The notes under the pieces were generated by a model. The model did not search any database. It was given only the letters and a program-made list of their open reading frames with translations, and was not told where the DNA came from. A stretch of DNA of 64,000 nt from Acuticoccus yangtzensis (lineage in GTDB: Bacteria; Pseudomonadota; Alphaproteobacteria; Rhizobiales; Amorphaceae): positions 186,001-250,000 of the forward strand of contig NZ_MJUX01000006.1 in the NCBI RefSeq assembly GCF_001927245.1. Direction: 5' to 3'. Shown in pieces: positions 18,468-29,940 of the stretch. The number at the start of each line of letters is the position of its first letter. Position 1 is the first letter of the stretch. The position numbers were made by a program, and so were the translations under genes.

Positions 18468-18807
18468 TTTTCGACAGCATCACGGATCTGAAGGCTGGCG
18501 GCGGGGTCAAGATCCCGCCCGGACCGGCGCGCGGTCCGCTTCTTCAGCGGACGAGCACGGGGAGGACGGTGGTCTTGACGCCGTCGCGCGCCTTCACAGC
18601 CTTGCATCAGGTGTTCAGTCTCGGGCTTCTGCAGCCCGAACTGAACGCCTGCCCGCTGGCGAGCCCCAATTCCGCTGTTGCGCAGTCGAGCATGATGGAT
18701 CCTGAAATCGGCAACAGCCGACTTCAGTGGGAGCGCGAGGGGGGAACTCCCCTCGTTGAGGCGCCTCCGCCAATCTAGCGCCGGAACTTGCGCGAGCCCG
18801 CCCCGCC
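18468..18807. other. Convergent spacer with several perfect hairpins
   Basis: This 340-base spacer separates recR from the convergent SH3 gene and holds no convincing gene. Hairpins seen: GGACCG/CGGTCC (18521-18537); GTCCGCT/AGCGGAC (18534-18552), which shares bases with the former so the two exclude each other; GTTCAGT-C-TCGGGCT/AGCCCGA-ACTGAAC (18613-18646), fourteen pairs with one bulge; and CGAGGGG/CCCCTCG (18736-18755). None has a T-run. They may serve as Rho-type or bidirectional end signals, or belong to a structured RNA. Confidence 0.55.
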
Positions 18808-19344
18808 TCAATCCACCGTTTCGCTCGGGTATACGCCCCACAGGGTGCGCTGCGGCACCATGCCTTGCCAGTTGGCGCCTTCGATGGCGCACCATGCCCC
18901 GTCGCATCGCTTCACGTCGGCCAGCACGAAGGGCTGCAGGTAGGCGACCGGGTCGGCGCTCGGGCTCGGCTCGCGCAGCAGCGGCACCGTCTCGGTGTCG
19001 GACCACGGCGCCACCAGGGCGGTTCGCTTGCCGGACAGGAGCGAGCGGTGGATCCACCCCTCTTCGCCCTCAGAATCGCGCACACGCCGCCAGTTGCCGT
19101 ATTCGCGCACGATCTCCACCGGCAGGCCGCGCTTATTGAAGATCCACTTGATCTTGTACGACGGGCCAGGCCCCACCCGCACGTTGACCGTCCCCGCCGA
19201 CAGGCTGACGAAACGCGGCAAGGGCAGGCCGCTGGGGCCGGTCTCCACAGGCTCGGCCGCCGTGGACGGAAGTGCGGAGATGATGGCGAGACCCATGCCA
19301 AAGGCCAGGGCCACAGTTGCGCGAGAAAATGGGATAGGCTTCAT
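18808..19344 (-). CDS. Exported SH3-domain protein
   Basis: The 178-residue protein has a signal peptide (cleavage likely after PSTAA) and two bacterial SH3-like segments: a first complete one (about 45-110; VNVRVGPGPSYKIKWIFNKRGLPVEI region) and a second, less typical part (about 115-172) with conserved cysteines in KRCDGAWCAIE. Such proteins bind cell-wall peptides or other ligands in the periplasm; the exact role is unknown. This family sits beside a 2-hydroxyacid dehydrogenase gene in many alphaproteobacteria, here divergently oriented with 120 bases between. A GAGGGA ribosome site precedes the ATG. Confidence 0.88.
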   Translation of the reverse strand: MKPIPFSRATVALAFGMGLAIISALPSTAAEPVETGPSGLPLPRFVSLSAGTVNVRVGPGPSYKIKWIFNKRGLPVEIVREYGNWRRVRDSEGEEGWIHRSLLSGKRTALVAPWSDTETVPLLREPSPSADPVAYLQPFVLADVKRCDGAWCAIEGANWQGMVPQRTLWGVYPSETVD

Positions 19345-19465
19345 CGTTCCCTCTTTGGCGGGGACCGATAAGGTGGCATCGAACCGGTTGCGGCATCGTT
19401 AGCAAGACCGGCCGCTTCGTCGGAACAGGCGGACCCGCCGGAAGGGCGGGGTGATGAGGAGCGAT

Positions 19466-20473
19466 ATGTCGACCAGCGTCATCGTCACGCGCAAGCTGCC
19501 GGAGCCGGTCGAAGAGCGCATGGGCCAGCTTTTCGACGTGAAGCTGAATGCCGACGACCGGCCGATGACCCAGGCCGAGCTGGTGGAGGCGGTGCGCCAC
19601 GCCCGCGTCCTCGTGCCGACCATCACCGACAGGATCGACGCGGCGGTGCTGGAGCAGTCGGGGCCGCAACTCGGCCTCATCGCCAACTACGGCAACGGCA
19701 CCGACAATATCGACATCGAGGCCGCGGCGGCGCGCAAGATCCTCGTCACCAACACACCGGGCGTGTTGACCGAGGACACCGCCGACATGACGATGGCGAT
19801 GATCCTCGCCCTCCCGCGCCGCATCGTCGACGGCGTGGAGGTGATGCGGGACGGCGGCTTCCACGGCTGGGCGCCGACGTGGATGATGGGCAACCGCGTG
19901 TGGGGCAAGCGCATCGGCATCGTCGGCATGGGGCGGATCGGCACCGCCGTCGCCCGGCGCGCGAAGGCGTTCGGCATGTCGGTGCACTACCACAACCGCC
20001 GGCCCGCGGCGCCGTCCATCGTCGAGCCGATCGGCGCGACCTACTGGCAGAGCCTCGACCAGATGCTGGCGCGGATGGATTTCGTCAGCATCCACTGCCC
20101 GCAGACACCGGCGACCTTCCACCTTCTGTCCGCCCGCCGCCTGGCGCTGATGAAGCCGGACGCGATGGTGGTGAACCTCGCCCGCGGCGACATCGTCGAC
20201 GAAGACGCGCTGATCCGCATGATCGAGGACGGCAAGCTGGCGGGCGCGGCGCTCGACGTGTTTTCCAACGAGCCGGAGGTGAACCCGAAGCTCATCGCGC
20301 TCGCCAAGGCGGGCAAGGCGCTGCTCTTGCCGCATATGGGGTCCGCCACGCGCGAAGGGCGGATCGACATGGGCGACAAGGTGATCATCAACATCCGCGT
20401 TTTTCTGGACGGGCACAGGCCGCCGGACCTCGTCCTGTCGCAGCCGCCGGTGCACCGTCCGCTGTCGGCGTGA
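19466..20473 (+). CDS. D-2-hydroxyacid dehydrogenase (glyoxylate/hydroxypyruvate reductase type)
   Basis: This 335-residue NAD(P)-dependent enzyme interconverts 2-oxoacids and D-2-hydroxyacids. The Rossmann motif GMGRIG lies near 154-159. The catalytic triad is Arg in NLARGDIVDE (about 238), Glu in SNEPEVNP (about 270) and His in LLPHMGSAT (about 289). The sequence NYGNGTDNIDIEAAAARKI marks the substrate loop typical of glyoxylate reductases, but lactate- or formate-type activity cannot be excluded. The ATG at 19466 is chosen because GAGGAG lies five bases upstream; a GTG at 19451 and an ATG at 19454 are in frame. Confidence 0.93.
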   Translation: MSTSVIVTRKLPEPVEERMGQLFDVKLNADDRPMTQAELVEAVRHARVLVPTITDRIDAAVLEQSGPQLGLIANYGNGTDNIDIEAAAARKILVTNTPGVLTEDTADMTMAMILALPRRIVDGVEVMRDGGFHGWAPTWMMGNRVWGKRIGIVGMGRIGTAVARRAKAFGMSVHYHNRRPAAPSIVEPIGATYWQSLDQMLARMDFVSIHCPQTPATFHLLSARRLALMKPDAMVVNLARGDIVDEDALIRMIEDGKLAGAALDVFSNEPEVNPKLIALAKAGKALLLPHMGSATREGRIDMGDKVIINIRVFLDGHRPPDLVLSQPPVHRPLSA

Positions 20474-20734
20474 GGCGGCCGCCGCCGACGGCCGCGCGGC
20501 GGTGCCGAGGGTGGGTGTGTGCATGATGGTGCCGAAACGGCCGTCGAAGCGCCAGCGAATTTGCCCTCCCCCCTTCAACCGCGCCCCGCGTTAACGGTAT
20601 ATCGACAGGTCCGGGCCGACACGGTTAGAGGACCGTCGTCGTGCGATGCGCCGCGCCGATGGGTGACACGCGCTCGGAACCTGCCGGTGTCCCGTACCGG
20701 CGTTGAATGCCAGAGGCCTGAAGGGGCAAATGTG

Positions 20735-21307
20735 ATGATCGAGTACCGTTCCACGCCGCGGGCATTGCACCTCGCGATGGTTGGCGCCCTGACACTTGCC
20801 GCAGGCGGCTGCATGACGCAGCGCACGCAGACCATCGCCTCGGTGCAGCCGGCCCCGTCGCGCCCGGTGCAGCAGGCGCCGCTCGCCCCGCCGCCGACGC
20901 TGGAGCCGGTCCAGCCGGAGGTGCCGGAAGCGCCGATCGCGTCCGAGCCGCTGCCGGGCACCGAACCGAACTTCGGCGGCGGCGTGCAGACGGCAGCCGC
21001 GACGCCCGCCCCGTCCGGCGTCAGCGTCGGCCGCACGGATCTTCTCGGCGGGTGGACCATCTCGTCCGGCGGCGCGAGCTGCCAGCTCTTCATGTCGCTG
21101 ACGACGTGGACGGGCGGCTACCGCGCCTCCACGCGCGGCTGCTCGGCGCCGTCGCTGGCCGGCATCGCCGCGTGGGACCTGAACGGCAGCACGGTGACGC
21201 TGAAGGGCGGCGACGGTTCGACGCAGGTCGCCACGCTGCGGGCCGACTCGGCGCAGAGCTTCTCCGGCTCCACGTCCGACGGCGCGGGCATCACCGTCTC
21301 ACGCTGA
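20735..21307 (+). CDS. AprI/Inh (Omp19-type) protease-inhibitor lipoprotein
   Basis: The 190-residue protein has a short signal sequence ending AAGGC, a plausible though not ideal lipobox, so it is probably anchored to a membrane by Cys24. A Pro/Ala-rich linker (about 30-95) leads to a C-terminal domain (about 100-190) with the AprI/Inh fold signature LLGGWTISSGGASCQLFMS, the paired cysteines and ends near SFSGSTSDGAGI. Related Omp19 of Brucella inhibits proteases and is an outer-membrane lipoprotein. AAGGGG lies eight bases before ATG 20735; GTG 20732 is an equal choice. A GC-rich hairpin (GCGCCCC/GGGGCGC, 21321-21342) follows, between this gene and the convergent one. Confidence 0.85.
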   Translation: MIEYRSTPRALHLAMVGALTLAAGGCMTQRTQTIASVQPAPSRPVQQAPLAPPPTLEPVQPEVPEAPIASEPLPGTEPNFGGGVQTAAATPAPSGVSVGRTDLLGGWTISSGGASCQLFMSLTTWTGGYRASTRGCSAPSLAGIAAWDLNGSTVTLKGGDGSTQVATLRADSAQSFSGSTSDGAGITVSR

Positions 21308-21386
21308 GGCCGGCCCGGGCGCGCCCCGTTGCGGCGGGGCGCCCGCGGTTCAGCGCGGCGCAAGCCGGTCAGCGCGAGAGCCGCGT

Positions 21387-22658
21387 TCAGCGGAAGAGGA
21401 CCAGCGCGGGCGTGCCGAGATGCTGGTCCTTCACGGGCAGCGCCATCACGCCCGACAGGTCCGGGAACGGCACCACGCGGTCGATGATCGCGGCGGCGCG
21501 GGCCATCTCGTTCAGCATCGCCTCGGACACGGTCACCTCGAAGCGGCGGCGCTTGGTGGACCAGGCGAAGACGTCGCCGGCCCTGTAGGACGGCGCGTTG
21601 AGGATCATCGGCAGCGTCGGCACCGGGGCCGGCCCCTGGCGCGTCATCAGGCCGATGCCGGGTGAATTGACGACGATCGCCGCATCGAACCCCTTCGCCT
21701 CGGCGTCCAGAAGCCGCTTGGCGGTGGAGACCTGATCGCTGATATGGGCGAGCGACCCCTCCGGCAGCGTGCCGAAGTCGTAGGCGCCGAAGTCTTCCTC
21801 CGAGAAGGTGTCGCGGGCGATGGCGCGGGCCAGCTTGTCGGCGTCCCGCGCCAGCGCCACCACCTTGGCGGTCGAGGTCGCGTAGGCGGCGGCGACGGCG
21901 TCCGCGCTGGCCCCGGCGAGGGCGATCAGTTTCGGCTCCAGCAGCGACACCAGCACCGCGGTCGACACGAAGTCGTCCTCGTGGAAGGTCGGGCTCTGGG
22001 CGTGCTCGCGGGTGAAGTCCAGCGTCTTGGCGATGGCGGAGCGATAGGCGTCGGTCACCGCGCCGCCGGTGGCGATATATTGGCGGAAGTGCGCTTCGGC
22101 GGTGTCGATGGCGGCGGCGAGCAGGCGCTCGGCGAGGTCCGGCGCGATGTCGACCGACGGCGCGCTCGCCGGGGACGTGCGCATGTAGGGATTGGGCACG
22201 CGGCGGCGCCTGCGCGGTGCATCCGGCGCATCGTCGCCCGTGGCGGCGGCGGCGGGCGCGGCCGGGGCCGGGGCGGCCGCGATGACGGCTTCGGCGGCCG
22301 GTGTCAGCGGCGGCGCGGTCAACGGCTCGGCGGCTCCTGCACGGGCGGCCTGGCGGGCGGCACGGTTCGCCTGCTTCTCGGCGCGTGTGGCTTGCTTTTC
22401 GGCGCGGGCGAGTTGCTTTTCGGCCCGCATGCGTTGGCGCGCGGCGCGCCGTTCGGCCTTCTCCGCACGGGTCAGGCGCTGCCCCTCGGGGCGCTCGACC
22501 TTGCCGGGACGTTCGCCCTTGCCGGGACGCTCGGCCTTGCCGGGGCGCGAAGCGCGCGCGCCCCCCGCTTCGGCCGCATCGCGTCGGCGCGGCCGTTCCG
22601 CGCCGGCAGCGCCAGGGCGGCCGCGACGGGGCGCAGTCAGATCGTCCTCGTTGCTCAC
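21387..22658 (-). CDS. Hypothetical protein with basic repeat N-terminus
   Basis: I do not recognise this 423-residue protein. Residues 1-150 are very basic and repetitive: first RPGKAERPGKGERPGKVERP, then several copies of RAEKQ(A/L)xRAEKQ, then an Ala/Pro-rich stretch and RRRRRVPNPYMR. This part may bind nucleic acid or another polyanion. The remainder (about 165-423) looks globular and largely helical, with a beta-rich end (SYRAGDVFAWSTKRRRFEVTVSE). There is no signal peptide or membrane helix. The GTG start has GAGAGG six bases upstream. It lies about 200 bases after hslU on the same strand. Confidence 0.75.
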   Translation of the reverse strand: MSNEDDLTAPRRGRPGAAGAERPRRRDAAEAGGARASRPGKAERPGKGERPGKVERPEGQRLTRAEKAERRAARQRMRAEKQLARAEKQATRAEKQANRAARQAARAGAAEPLTAPPLTPAAEAVIAAAPAPAAPAAAATGDDAPDAPRRRRRVPNPYMRTSPASAPSVDIAPDLAERLLAAAIDTAEAHFRQYIATGGAVTDAYRSAIAKTLDFTREHAQSPTFHEDDFVSTAVLVSLLEPKLIALAGASADAVAAAYATSTAKVVALARDADKLARAIARDTFSEEDFGAYDFGTLPEGSLAHISDQVSTAKRLLDAEAKGFDAAIVVNSPGIGLMTRQGPAPVPTLPMILNAPSYRAGDVFAWSTKRRRFEVTVSEAMLNEMARAAAIIDRVVPFPDLSGVMALPVKDQHLGTPALVLFR

Positions 22659-22856
22659 CAGCGGCCTCTCACAACGCTCGGGCAGCCGGGCCGCCCTCCT
22701 CGGAAGTCACAGCGCAAGGGCGAATCACCCGGCAAACTGGACGGTTCTTCGCCGATACCATGGCTCGCGCGGAGGGGTCCACGGCGGCGGCGCGCCATGG
22801 CCGCCGCCCATCCCCATAAACCGCCGCCCGCGCCCACGGATGCGCCGCGCCGCCCA

Positions 22857-24161
<1,305 letters not shown>

Positions 24162-24267
24162 GGTGTTCCTTTCCGACGGCGGACCGTGGTCCCGCCGTGC
24201 GCCGCCCTGACGGCACGGCAATTCGACTGCAACGCAACCAACGGCGGCCGCGCCGCGTTCACGTGGC

Positions 24268-24789
24268 ATGCTTGATCTATATTCTGACGCGCCGCGGGTC
24301 GTACAAGTGGCGATGCTCGCCGTCGCATCCTATGCGGCACTCGTCGTTCTCCTGAGGATCAGCGGGAAACGGACGCTCACCGACCTCAACGCATTCGACT
24401 TCGTCGTGACGGTGGCGCTCGGCTCCGTTCTCGCGACGACGATCCTGTCGCCGAGCGTCTCCCTGTCGCACGGTCTCGCCGCGCTTCTGGCGCTCGTCGT
24501 GTGCCAGGCGGTCGTCGCCTTCGCCGGCGCCCACTCCGCCGCCGCACGGCGCGCGGTGAAGTCGGAGCCGACGCTGGTCGTGCGGGACGGCGTGCTTCTC
24601 ACCGAAGCGATGCGCGCCGCCCGCCTGTCCGAAGCCTCCGTGCTCGCGGCCGTGAGGTCGGCGGGATATGCGGGACTGTCGGGCATCCACGCCGTGGTGC
24701 TGGAGACGAACGGCGCGCTCAGCGTGATCACGCACGCACCGGCCGGTGACGGGTCCGCGCTGGCCGCGGTGCGCCAGCCTGGCGTCTGA
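24268..24789 (+). CDS. YetF/DUF421 family membrane protein
   Basis: The 173-residue protein has three membrane helices in its first 90 residues, followed by a cytoplasmic DUF421 domain. The signature [26 protein letters not shown] is characteristic and the C-terminal part ([25 protein letters not shown]) is also typical. The function of the family is unknown. There is no Shine-Dalgarno sequence before the ATG. It lies on the plus strand between hslV and hslU, ending three bases from the hslV stop and diverging from hslU by about 105 bases. Confidence 0.88.
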   Translation: MLDLYSDAPRVVQVAMLAVASYAALVVLLRISGKRTLTDLNAFDFVVTVALGSVLATTILSPSVSLSHGLAALLALVVCQAVVAFAGAHSAAARRAVKSEPTLVVRDGVLLTEAMRAARLSEASVLAAVRSAGYAGLSGIHAVVLETNGALSVITHAPAGDGSALAAVRQPGV

Positions 24790-24792
24790 CCA

Positions 24793-25350
24793 TCAGGCGG
24801 CAGCGTCCAGGCTTTCGACGATGACGCTGTCGTTGGTGTAGACGCAGATTTCCGCGGCGATCGCCATGGCGCGGCGGGCGATCTCCTCGGCGCTCATGTC
24901 GGTGTCGGCGAGCGCGCGGGCGGCGGCCAGCGCGTAGGTGCCGCCGGAGCCGATGCCTGCGATGCCGGCTTCCGGCTGCAGCACGTCGCCGTTGCCGGTG
25001 ATCACCAGCGTTTCGTTGGTGTCGGCGACGATCATCATGGCTTCGAGGTGCCTGAGGTAGCGGTCGGTGCGCCAGTCCTTGGCGAGTTCCACGGCGGCGC
25101 GCATGAGCTGGCCCGGATACTGCTCCAGCTTGGCTTCGAGGCGTTCCAGCAGCGTGAAGGCATCGGCCGTGGCGCCGGCGAACCCGGCGATGACCTTGCC
25201 GCCGCCGATCGGCCGCACCTTGCGCGCCGTGCCTTTGACGACCGTGTGGCCCATCGTGACCTGGCCGTCACCGGCGACGACGACCTTGTCGCCCTTGCGC
25301 ACGGTGACGATCGTCGTCCCGTGCCAGACGGCGTTGTTCGAGTCTGTCAT
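24793..25350 (-). CDS. hslV: ATP-dependent protease proteolytic subunit HslV
   Basis: HslV is a proteasome-like threonine peptidase that forms a double hexamer capped by HslU. The mature N-terminal Thr lies in [14 protein letters not shown] after a propeptide of eleven residues if the ATG at 25350 is used; an ATG at 25371 would add seven. Typical motifs follow: [29 protein letters not shown] and [16 protein letters not shown] possible RpoH promoter at 25381-25409 would place the transcript start only about five bases before the upstream ATG, which favours 25350. The ribosome site (AGGA) is unusually close to it, so the start remains open. Confidence 0.95.
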   Translation of the reverse strand: MTDSNNAVWHGTTIVTVRKGDKVVVAGDGQVTMGHTVVKGTARKVRPIGGGKVIAGFAGATADAFTLLERLEAKLEQYPGQLMRAAVELAKDWRTDRYLRHLEAMMIVADTNETLVITGNGDVLQPEAGIAGIGSGGTYALAAARALADTDMSAEEIARRAMAIAAEICVYTNDSVIVESLDAAA

Positions 25351-25380
25351 GTCCTGAGATACCGTTGTCATTCGGGCCTG

Positions 25381-25409
25381 ATATGGGCAACCGTGACGCG
25401 GCAAACAAC
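25381..25409 (-). promoter_or_regulatory. Possible RpoH heat-shock promoter of hslV
   Basis: On the minus strand GTTG, an 18-base spacer and CCCATAT precede hslV. The alphaproteobacterial RpoH consensus is CTTG-N17/18-CYTATNT, so there is one mismatch in each box. HslV is a known heat-shock gene. The match is moderate only. Confidence 0.35.
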
Positions 25410-25467
25410 CGAGGGGCGGACAGGTGCGCCGCCGCGGCCGGGCCGCGATACGGCGGGTCGGGATGCC

Positions 25468-26256
25468 TCAGGCGGCGACCGCGGCCACGCCCTCGTCGGA
25501 CCGGTAGGCCCACACGCGCGCCGGCGGCAGATTGGCGATGACCCAGCGCGAGGTGGACCAGGTGATGCCGACGAGGCCCTTCACCGCCGGAACCAGCGCG
25601 TAGGAGAACTGGATGAACGGGGCACCCGGCGACATCGCGGCCATCGCCGCGGACATCAGCGCCTGACGCTCCGGCAGCGGCCGCGTGAAGAGCGGCAGAC
25701 CGGATACGACCGAGGCCACAGGCGGGTTGCCGAGGTCGTCCAAAACGTCGCCGAGCGCGTAGGCGTTGCCTTGCACCACCGTCGCCTGCGGAAAGCGCTC
25801 GCGCAGCAGGGTGCAGAACTCGGACGAATATTCGATGAGGAGGAGGCGCTCCTGCGGGACGCCGCGCTCCACCAGCGCCTGCGTCACCGCGCCGGTGCCC
25901 GGCCCCAGCTCGACGATGACGCCCGGCCGGTCCAGCTCCACGTAGCCCGCCATCAGCCGCGACAGCTCCTGCCCGGACGGGGCGACAGCGCCGGTCTTCA
26001 GCGGGCTCTCGGCCCATTGGCGCAGGAAGCGCGCTTCGTCGAGGACGCGCGACTGCACGCGGCGCAGCTTGGCGCGCGTTGTGTCGGAGGGGCGCAGCTC
26101 CGCCTCGGTGCGCCGGGCGAGCGCCCGCAATTCTTCCACGATGCGGAGCTCGCGGGTTGCGTTGACCCCTTCGGCGCGCTTCTGCTTCAAGTTCTGCATC
26201 TCTTGCGTCAGGCGCGTGTGCATCTCGCGCGCGCGTTGCCGTGCTTGGTCAATCAT
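25468..26256 (-). CDS. PmtA-like class I SAM-dependent methyltransferase
   Basis: This 262-residue protein resembles the phosphatidylethanolamine N-methyltransferase PmtA of rhizobia and the related KsgA-like group. An extended basic, helical N-terminus (about 1-75) is followed by SPLKTGAVAPSGQELSRLMA, the substrate-loop motif, and SAM motif I VELGPGTGAVT near 115. Further motifs include LLLIEYSSEFC and the post-II region VVSGLPLF. The C-terminal LPPARVWAYR is shared with PmtA. A GGAG site lies five bases before ATG 26256. The position next to dnaJ is common for this gene. The activity could be phospholipid or another methylation; the long basic N-terminus is unusual for PmtA. Confidence 0.85.
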   Translation of the reverse strand: MIDQARQRAREMHTRLTQEMQNLKQKRAEGVNATRELRIVEELRALARRTEAELRPSDTTRAKLRRVQSRVLDEARFLRQWAESPLKTGAVAPSGQELSRLMAGYVELDRPGVIVELGPGTGAVTQALVERGVPQERLLLIEYSSEFCTLLRERFPQATVVQGNAYALGDVLDDLGNPPVASVVSGLPLFTRPLPERQALMSAAMAAMSPGAPFIQFSYALVPAVKGLVGITWSTSRWVIANLPPARVWAYRSDEGVAAVAA

Positions 26257-26289
26257 GGGGGCTCCGCTCACCGCAGGGGTCCGCTGCCG

Positions 26290-27438
26290 CTATTGGGACA
26301 GGTTCTCGAAAAACTCACGGGCACGGGAGAAGAACCCGTGACTCTCCGGATGGTTCTCATTCGAGGACAGTTCTTCGAATTCGGTTAAGAGCTCGCGCTG
26401 ACGGCGGGTCAGTTTCTGCGGCGTCTCGACCACCACCTGGATGTACATGTCGCCCGTCTGCGAGGAGCGCAGCACCGGCATGCCCTTGCCGCGCAGGCGG
26501 AACTGGCGCCCGGTCTGCGTCGCCTCGGGGATCTTCACCTTGGCCTTTTCGCCGTCGATGGACGGCACCTCGATGGATCCGCCGAGCGCCGCGCGCGCCA
26601 TGGAGATGGGCACGCGGCAGTAGAGGTCCGCCCCTTCGCGCTGGAAGAAGTCGTGCGCCTTGATGGTGAGGAAGATGTAGAGATCGCCCGGAGGCCCGCC
26701 CATCACGCCGGCCTCGCCGTCACCCGCGAGGCGGATGCGCGTGCCGTCCTCGATGCCGGCGGGAATCTCCACCGACAGCTCGCGCTCCTTGGAGACGCGG
26801 CCGGAGCCGCCGCAATGGGCGCACGGGTCACGCACGACCTGGCCGCGGCCGGAACAGGTGACGCAGGTGCGTTCCAGCGTGAAGAAGCCCTGGCTGACGC
26901 GCACGCGGCCCGCACCGTGGCAGGTCGGGCAGCTCACCGGCTCGGTGCCCGGCTTGGCGCCGGTCCCGGTGCACACGTCGCACGTGGCGCTGGTCGGAAC
27001 GTTGATGGTGACGCGCTTGCCGCGGAAGGCGTCTTCCAGGCTGATTTCGAGGTTGTAGCGCAGGTCCGAGCCGCGGTGCCGCGCGTTGCGGCCACCGCCG
27101 CCGCCGCGCGCTCCGCCGAAGAACTCGTCGAAGATATCGCTCATCGCCGAGGCGAAGTCGTTGCCGAAACCGGGGCCGCCGGCGCCGCCGCCACCCATGC
27201 GCCCGTCGAAGGCGGCGTGGCCGAAGCGGTCGTATGCGGCGCGCTTCTGCGGGTCACGCAGGATGTCGTAGGCCTCGGTGCACTCCTTGAACATCACTTC
27301 GGCTTCGGCATCGCCCGGATTGCGATCCGGGTGATACTTCATGGCCAGCTTGCGATAGGCACTCTTAAGGCCCTTCTCGTCCACCGTCCGAGAGACCTCG
27401 AGGAGCTCGTAGTAGTCGCGCTTCTGAGTGGTTGCCAT
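26290..27438 (-). CDS. dnaJ: Chaperone DnaJ (Hsp40)
   Basis: DnaJ delivers unfolded clients to DnaK and stimulates its ATPase. The 382-residue protein has the J domain (about 5-70) with the HPD triad in MKYHPDRN, a Gly/Phe-rich linker (about 75-135) and four zinc-finger repeats of the CxxCxGxG type ([32 protein letters not shown]). A C-terminal substrate-binding region completes it. It is downstream of dnaK, but a terminator and a 400-base spacer separate them, so it may have its own promoter in the AT-rich leader just before the start. Confidence 0.98.
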   Translation of the reverse strand: MATTQKRDYYELLEVSRTVDEKGLKSAYRKLAMKYHPDRNPGDAEAEVMFKECTEAYDILRDPQKRAAYDRFGHAAFDGRMGGGGAGGPGFGNDFASAMSDIFDEFFGGARGGGGGRNARHRGSDLRYNLEISLEDAFRGKRVTINVPTSATCDVCTGTGAKPGTEPVSCPTCHGAGRVRVSQGFFTLERTCVTCSGRGQVVRDPCAHCGGSGRVSKERELSVEIPAGIEDGTRIRLAGDGEAGVMGGPPGDLYIFLTIKAHDFFQREGADLYCRVPISMARAALGGSIEVPSIDGEKAKVKIPEATQTGRQFRLRGKGMPVLRSSQTGDMYIQVVVETPQKLTRRQRELLTEFEELSSNENHPESHGFFSRAREFFENLSQ

Positions 27439-27769
27439 CGCTCTTCTTAGATTAACTCATGCATTGTCATCAATGGAGACGGACCCTGCGGGATCCGCTG
27501 GGGAGACATGCGCACGGATGAAAAGGCGTTGCCGGGTCCGGCCCGGCGGTGCTGCGCGCCGAGCCCAGCACGGCGGTGCTGCGATGCCCTGCCGGGTGCG
27601 CATCCGCCAAGGGCGGACGGGGCGGCGCGTGAGGCGGCGCAGAAGAGGGAGGATCGCGCCGTGCGCGCCGGGGTCCGGTCGATCGCTGCGCCGCCGAAGC
27701 GTGTGCCGCGAGACGCGGTCCCGAAAGGTGCGCCACAGGACGGCGCCGATCCGGAGCATCCGGCCCCAT
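27439..27769. other. dnaK-dnaJ spacer, no gene seen
   Basis: About 330 bases before dnaJ hold no supported gene. The last 60 bases before dnaJ (minus strand) are AT-rich and end with GAAGAG as ribosome site; they may contain a promoter, though no good RpoH match was found. CGGCGGTGCTGCG occurs twice, at 27544 and 27571. The rest is GC-rich with every frame open. Confidence 0.4.
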
Positions 27770-27801
27770 GAGAAAGGGTGCGGCCCCTGAGGACCGCACC
27801 C
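27770..27801 (-). terminator. Probable intrinsic terminator of dnaK
   Basis: On the minus strand GGGTGCGG and CCGCACCC form a perfect eight-pair stem with a ten-base loop, followed by TTTCT. It begins about 45 bases after the dnaK stop. The T-run is short, so termination may be partial and allow some read-through into dnaJ. Confidence 0.65.
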
Positions 27802-27846
27802 GCCGTGTCATGTGTCAGGCCGGTTTTCACCATGCCCTCCGGCGGC

Positions 27847-29763
<1,917 letters not shown>

Positions 29764-29884
29764 GTTCTCTCCTTCGTGGCGGACCGGCGGGACCCGCTCG
29801 CGGCGTCCCTCACACTCGCGCGACCGGTCCCCGGTTCGCGTGACAGACATCGGGGGCCGCAAAAGGCCCCCTCACACTGTGCAG

Positions 29885-29912
29885 ATATAAGGAGAGTGGC
29901 CGGGCGCACAAG
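29885..29912 (-). promoter_or_regulatory. RpoH (sigma-32 type) heat-shock promoter of dnaK
   Basis: Minus-strand CTTG (29912-29909), a spacer of exactly 17 bases and CTTATAT (29891-29885) match the alphaproteobacterial RpoH consensus CTTG-N17/18-CYTATNT at every defined position. The promoter points at dnaK and lies about 120 bases before its start. No CIRCE element was seen. Confidence 0.85.
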
Positions 29913-29940
29913 TCGGTCGGCGCGCCCTATCACAATCGTG

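Noticed and set aside
18569-18778. 69-codon plus-strand frame after recR
   Set aside because: It runs through several hairpins and has no ribosome site or similarity to known proteins.
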